The notes under the pieces were generated by a model. It saw only the letters and a program-made list of their open reading frames with translations, did no database searches and was not told the origin of the DNA. A stretch of DNA of 64,000 nt from contig JACGCN010000001.1 of the NCBI GenBank assembly GCA_014905825.1, positions 3,224,001 through 3,288,000 of the forward strand, given 5' to 3'. Origin of the DNA: Lyophyllum atratum. Lineage: Eukaryota; Basidiomycota; Agaricomycetes; Agaricales; Lyophyllaceae. This document shows, one piece after another, positions 59,721-64,000 of the stretch. A program made the translations under genes and the position numbers. Position 1 is the first letter of the stretch. Each line of letters starts with the position of its first letter.

Positions 59721-60659
59721 TCAAATACACACGTCTGTCACAAGACAAGATGTAAGAGCGCTATTCCCTACAAAGTCCAGAAAGGAAGTCCACGTACTGG
59801 GAACTGCTTGTCCAGCAGCGTTGACCTTGCTTTTCAAGGTACTGGTGCCACAAAGTAATCCTCTCACAAATGCCTGTGCTACTACATTGGCTCCAGCTGC
59901 ACTGGTGTGAAGATGGTCGTTTGGATAAAATGACGTGGTTTGTGTCTGTCCGAGTTTGTTATACGCTTGGGCCGTGTACGCGTAATGATCGACGTAGACG
60001 ATGTTCCTTCGGGTGCCAATGCTCTTCGCATACGTGACAAAACGTCCACCAGCCGCGATGGTACTTCCAGACCATATATTATCCGGGGTTACAGAGGATA
60101 TGATCGGGATGGCTCCTTTGGCCAAAAGGGGTGCGATGGCGTTCTCGATGTAGAATGCGAAACTGTGAATCAAAATCTTCGTCCCACTGGGAGGCACGGG
60201 TCAGTCAGGGTATTTGTGATACTAAGCATATGAAAATGCCCACTTGGCTGCGGTAACGGTGCTAGTGATATCATAGCCATCGCCGACAGCATCTTGTTTT
60301 CCATTATCGACCGCGCCTGCGGAGCCGTCGTTGTGTCCGAATTCTATGATGACGAAGTCTCCCTTCTTAGCAGCGTTGACAACCGTTGTAAAGCGTCCCT
60401 GGTCGCTATAGCTCCTGGCGCTCTCGCCACCAACAGCGTCGTTCACGACAGGAATAGTCAGGTATTGAGAGAGCGGAACGCCCCATCCTAAGACAAGAAT
60501 CTTAGTGGGCTATCCGGGTGAGGTATTTGAGAAGACAATACCTTGTGTTCCGGAACCGCCGCCACCCAACGCCATAGTGGAATCTCCGATGAGGTACAGA
60601 GTCTGGCCATATCCAGCGGATAGCAGCGAGAAGATCGAGAGAGTGATTGGGAGAAGCAT
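59721..60659 (-). CDS. Rhamnogalacturonan acetylesterase (copy 1)
   Basis: Secreted SGNH-hydrolase of carbohydrate esterase family 12, which removes acetyl groups from pectin rhamnogalacturonan. The signal peptide is MLLPITLSIFSLLSAGYG. The catalytic Ser block is LYLIGDSTMALGGGGSGTQ, block III is EFGHNDGS and the Asp/His block is [20 protein letters not shown]. Exons are 60542-60659, 60244-60487 and 59721-60186 (or spliced near the end). The C-terminus is uncertain. Either the frame reads on to the stop at 59721, or a last intron in QAVP gives a short PNVCI ending parallel to copy 2. Copy 2 lies 1.2 kb upstream in the same orientation, with a decayed copy between them. Confidence 0.9.
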
Positions 60660-60914
60660 GTTGGTAGACAGAATTGGTTTAGTACACAAGCATCCGTCGC
60701 AATGTACTTATCACCTGGAAGCAGTGACGCCACGGACCGCACAGAAACGGACGTGGCCCGGAGAGACTAAAAATAGAGGAGCACAAGCCCTTAGGCTACG
60801 GCTTCTGCAGCAAGACAGCTTTGAAGTCTTTTCCCCGATGTTCACGCGGAGTATCAAGGCGTGATAATGCGTCGACATGCTAGAATTTAGTCTAGAATAT
60901 TTGCCCAGCGTCTG

Positions 60915-61217
60915 AGTCACGCGTGGATCTCATTGATCCATCATGCAGCGTGAAAGAACCGTGACGGCGCAGAATATCCCCAGTTTCTCCGCTCGCTAAA
61001 TGCCCGAGAACTTTGGCCTCCGATGGCGTTGTTTGCCACAGGAATAGTAAGATATTGTCCGAGCTAAACACCCATCCCTTAGTATGTGCATGACCGACAA
61101 GCCCAGGAGAATGCGAACTTGAGCGCCCGATCCTGATCCACCTCCTCTTAAGGCCATCGTAGAATTACCAGAAAGGTATACGGTTTGCGCAATAGCGACG
61201 TAGATAGAGCAACGCAA
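60915..61217 (-). pseudogene. Decayed rhamnogalacturonan acetylesterase fragment
   Basis: Remnant of the first third of an acetylesterase gene between two intact copies. The first-exon equivalent reads AQTVYLSGNSTMALRGGGSG, where the catalytic GDS is GNS. The donor equivalent CAAG is followed by TTCGC and not GT. Near 61000-61070 a second piece reads LGQYLTIPVANNAIGGQSSR, matching exon 2 of the neighbours, before the match ends at a stop. Everything after the N-terminal third is missing, so the fragment cannot encode an enzyme. Confidence 0.8.
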
Positions 61218-61867
61218 GTCGCAAGTTTTGAGAACATTCTCAAAATTCCACGAAACACAAACAGAAACAGGCGGTTACAAGTGAATCCGTCGCAAGACAA
61301 CCGCTCGCATCCAGTACGTCAACGAGAAAGCGGACCGTCTTAGAGGGAATAGGGCCGATATGATGAATGGATTCATCCTTGACTTCACAGAGATAGAGCT
61401 CGTGGGCTTTTTGCGAAGATGAAGGGTGGTTCTCCTCGCTCACATGATAGTTACATGTGACGGCCATGGGGCGCTTGGCAGAGTGATGAACGAGAACGAG
61501 CAAGAGAATCCACTGCCGGACCCATGGAGGCTGAGAGTTTCTGTCAATCAAGTTGAATGTCCTTCTTTCCAGACCCCACGAGACCTTGAGGCTTCGGCAC
61601 GCTTGAAGCCAACTTGGAGCTTGGAGCATCCGTGTGTCCTCGCGGGTAATTAAGGCAGGAGAGAACGCAGCCACAGTCCCTATTGGGCAGCTCTGAGGAT
61701 GTTGTAAGGCGTCATTATCCAAGGACAATACGGAATGGTTCAAGTTGAAGCCTCGGTTTTACAACCATCCTGGTTCGGAGTACTATTAACAAGCAGACAC
61801 AAACACTCATTGAAAATATCTGGGCTGAAGGTTGATTGGAAGGTTGGCTGAAGAACCCAAGTGCAAC
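61218..61867. other. Region between acetylesterase remnant and copy 2
   Basis: 650 bp. A minus-strand frame of 167 codons (61240-61743) is open, but it has no recognisable domain, and its codon pattern and composition do not stand out. It is not called as a gene. The rest is spacer and the 3' flank of copy 2. Confidence 0.4.
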
Positions 61868-62796
61868 TTATATACAGCCATCTGTGACAAGACCGTCATA
61901 TACGACTACTCTTCTCTGGAGTCGTTGAATTGGTGCTTACTGGGAACTGCCTGTCCCGCAGAATTGACTTTGCTCTTCAAAGCGTTACTTCCGCATAACA
62001 ACCCTCTCACGAAGGCCTGAGCGACAACGTTCGCTCCAGCTGGAGAAGTATGAGTATGATCGACGGGGAAGAAAGCCGTTGTAGCTGTTTCTCCGAGCTT
62101 GTTGAATGCTTGAGCCACATAGGCGTAATGGTTCAGGTAGGTGGCCGAAGTTCGGCTGGCTGCGGTTTGAGCATACCCAACGAAGCGAGGGCCTGCAGCG
62201 ATGGAGCCTGACGACCAGATATTACTAGGGGTCTGGGAGGAGACGATGGGGATGGCGCCTTTGGCTTTGAACGAATTGACCGCGTTTTGGATATAATAAG
62301 GGAAAGTGTGGATGAGGATCTTGGTGCCACTGCGAAAGCAAGGGTCAAACTCAATTCGGTATACTCGAGAGTTTACCCACTCTGCTGCAGTCACCGTCGC
62401 CGTAGTGTCGTAGCCGTCACCAACCGCGGTTTGTCTGCCGTTGTCTGGCGTTGCTGTTCCGTCGTTGTGTCCAAATTCGATGACGACATAATCACCACTC
62501 TTGACGGTGTTAATAAGACTCGTGAAACGTCCTTCGTCGGTGTAGGATCGAGAAGAGCGCCCTGCAACAGCATTGTTCACGACTGGAACACTCAGGTACT
62601 GACCAAGGTACTGGCCCCAACCTGCGGTATGACGAGGTTAGATGCAAGTTAACAAAATGAGAAATTGGTGCTTACCATCTGAACCAGAGCCTCCCCCGTT
62701 TCTGGCCATGGTGGAGTCCCCCGCCAGATAAACGGTCTGGGCATGGACAGCAGGAATCACAAGAAGTAAAAGCGCTGACGTGAGTTGGGCAAACAT
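61868..62796 (-). CDS. Rhamnogalacturonan acetylesterase (copy 2)
   Basis: Second CE12 acetylesterase. The signal peptide is [19 protein letters not shown]. The Ser block is [19 protein letters not shown], block III is [11 protein letters not shown] and the Asp/His block is [20 protein letters not shown]. Exon 1 is 62676-62796, and exon 2 begins [20 protein letters not shown]. The third exon starts [20 protein letters not shown]. As in copy 1, a last intron in QAVP probably gives an ending PNGCI with the stop at 61868-61870; unspliced, the frame ends later as [10 protein letters not shown] at 61906. The intron positions match copy 1, which supports tandem duplication. Confidence 0.9.
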
Positions 62797-63324
62797 TTCA
62801 AAAATCTTGCATTTTTTTTTCATTCCAGCTGTTATTTATTCATGGCATCGGCAGCCAGGACTTGCGTTCGGGACGGGAATTATATTCGGACCGCTCAAGG
62901 TCGGTCAGACGGCTGGTGCCTGTTGGCGACGTGTCTCTTTGCAGTCCTGAATTGGGAGTATTTTTCCGAGGTGTTTGTTGGCGACGAAAAGGGGGCTATA
63001 GCCGAATAAGGACCAGTTCGCAGCGACTCGCCTGATGAACCATCGCTGCAAAGAATGCCGAAGAAGCTAAATTTCAAGAACACATGTCAAGGATACGCAA
63101 GGACAGCATTGACTCCTTCCAACTGCTGCAGATCAAGAAGACAGATCGTATAAGCAAGCGGCCCGACCCCATGCGACATTGGCATCGGAAGAAATGGAAA
63201 GAGCTGACATCATCCGATGATTCTACGAGAATAGATCTATTATAGAGAACGGTTAACGCGATGTTAGGAAAAGTGGCCACAAAGTGGTGTGAAGGTTACC
63301 TATGTACAAAGCTCGTTCCGCCAA
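62797..63324. other. Upstream region of acetylesterase copy 2
   Basis: 528 bp between the acetylesterase copy 2 start and the 3' end of the GNL1-like gene. It starts with an A-rich stretch just upstream of the ATG. No gene recognised. Confidence 0.5.
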
Positions 63325-64000
63325 CTATGTATCTTCATCTTCTTCGTCATCGTCCCCTCCGACGTCGTCAATCGTGAGTCCTTCAAATCTACTAGCCGTG
63401 AGCGCGCCCTTGTTTATTCCCTCCTCGTGGTCGTCATCGCTAACATCTTCATCGATCTCTTCTTGACTGTCAGATGCAGCGGAATCTGCTTCTGTATCTT
63501 CTCCTTCGTCGTTGTCGCTTTCTTCTTCCGTCTCGCCGTCTTCCACAGTGGCGCGAGGTATCCACAGGCCTGCTCCTGGCTCTTCCATATGTGCAGCGAT
63601 TGTTTCCACTTCTGTGCCTGGGGGCCAAAAAGCCCAACCAACTCTCCCTTCCGCCAACGATCTGAGGACTGCGTTATGTCAACACCATGCTCATGCTATG
63701 GGACTATGGTTGACCTACTTGCATTGCCAGCTCGATGTATATCTGGTCTCCCTGCCTTGGCCGTGACCCATTTCTTCATATTTGCATACGATGTCAGGAT
63801 ATCCATCGCGGTCCAGACGACTTGCTTTTCCTCCTCCGCAGAGTCAGGTTTCATCCCATCTCGCCATGTTCGCTTGTCCGGGGCGGCTGGTGATGACAAA
63901 CTAGGGTGGGCAAGCTTGTAGACACGTTCGAGCGGGATCCTTTCCGAAGCATAATGTGTGCATGATGGTATGGCGGAGACGCGAGAGATAGGCAAGATAC
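63325..64000 (-). CDS. GNL1: GNL1/MMR1-type nuclear GTPase, C-terminal part
   Basis: Partial gene; its 5' part lies beyond the right window edge. The two exons seen are 63719-64000 and 63325-63668, joined through a GT-AG intron. The visible protein matches the C-terminal domain of GNL1 and related circularly permuted GTPases: PISRVSAIPSCTHYASERIP, then WTAMDILTSYANMKKWVTAK with AGRPDIHRAGNAILRSLAEG, then RVGWAFWPPGT. It ends in a strongly acidic tail (EESDNDEGEDTEADSAASDS, DDDEEDEDT), also typical of GNL1. The GTP-binding motifs are outside the window, so the assignment rests on the C-terminus. Confidence 0.78.

Noticed and set aside
61240..61743. Minus-strand open frame of 167 codons
   Set aside because: No recognisable domain, no promoter or splice context, and it lies in spacer between acetylesterase copies.

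Overview
The window is ordinary nuclear DNA of a mushroom-forming basidiomycete (Agaricomycetes). Genes are densely packed on both strands, most are split by roughly 45-65 bp introns, and the left end is a homeodomain (A or HD) mating-type locus next to the mitochondrial intermediate peptidase gene, the standard landmark of that locus. I cannot name the species from the sequence alone. No rRNA, tRNA, CRISPR array or intact transposon was recognised.

Left region (1-14.3 kb), HD mating-type locus: HD2a(-) / HD1a(+), HD2b(-), HD2c(-) / HD1b(+), then MIP(-). Two classical divergent HD2/HD1 pairs bracket a third, unpaired HD2. All three HD2 genes share an upstream sequence element and an intron pattern, and HD2b and HD2c also share about 200 bp of 3' flank, which points to a local duplication followed by loss of one HD1. 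HD1 and HD2 products from different mating partners form heterodimeric transcription factors that control clamp formation and the dikaryon.

Middle region (14.7-50.3 kb), housekeeping genes: a DDT-domain chromatin factor, FAM32A, TMEM115, COG1, Sec61 gamma (SSS1), a PPR protein, glycine dehydrogenase (GCV2), an ARMH3/DUF1741 protein, an RSC9-like chromatin subunit, RRP1, 5-hydroxyisourate hydrolase, the NEDD8 conjugase UBC12, a 2-oxoglutarate/Fe(II) oxygenase, a DUF6593 protein, para-aminobenzoate synthase (PAB), TTI1, dCMP deaminase and POP3. PAB, glycine dehydrogenase, Sec61 gamma and MIP are known neighbours of the A locus in other mushrooms, so the window keeps that linkage group.

Right region (51-64 kb): a GNAT acetyltransferase, an arrestin-domain protein, VTA1, a charged protein of unknown function, two rhamnogalacturonan acetylesterase genes with a decayed third copy between them, and the C-terminal end of a GNL1-type GTPase that runs off the window.

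Gene models were built by hand, joining exons by phase and by recognised protein families. Most totals close to a whole number of codons. A striking by-product is an apparently high number of GC-AG introns (seven, of roughly a hundred introns by rough count). TTI1 carries a one-base frame break at a run of G that no intron explains.
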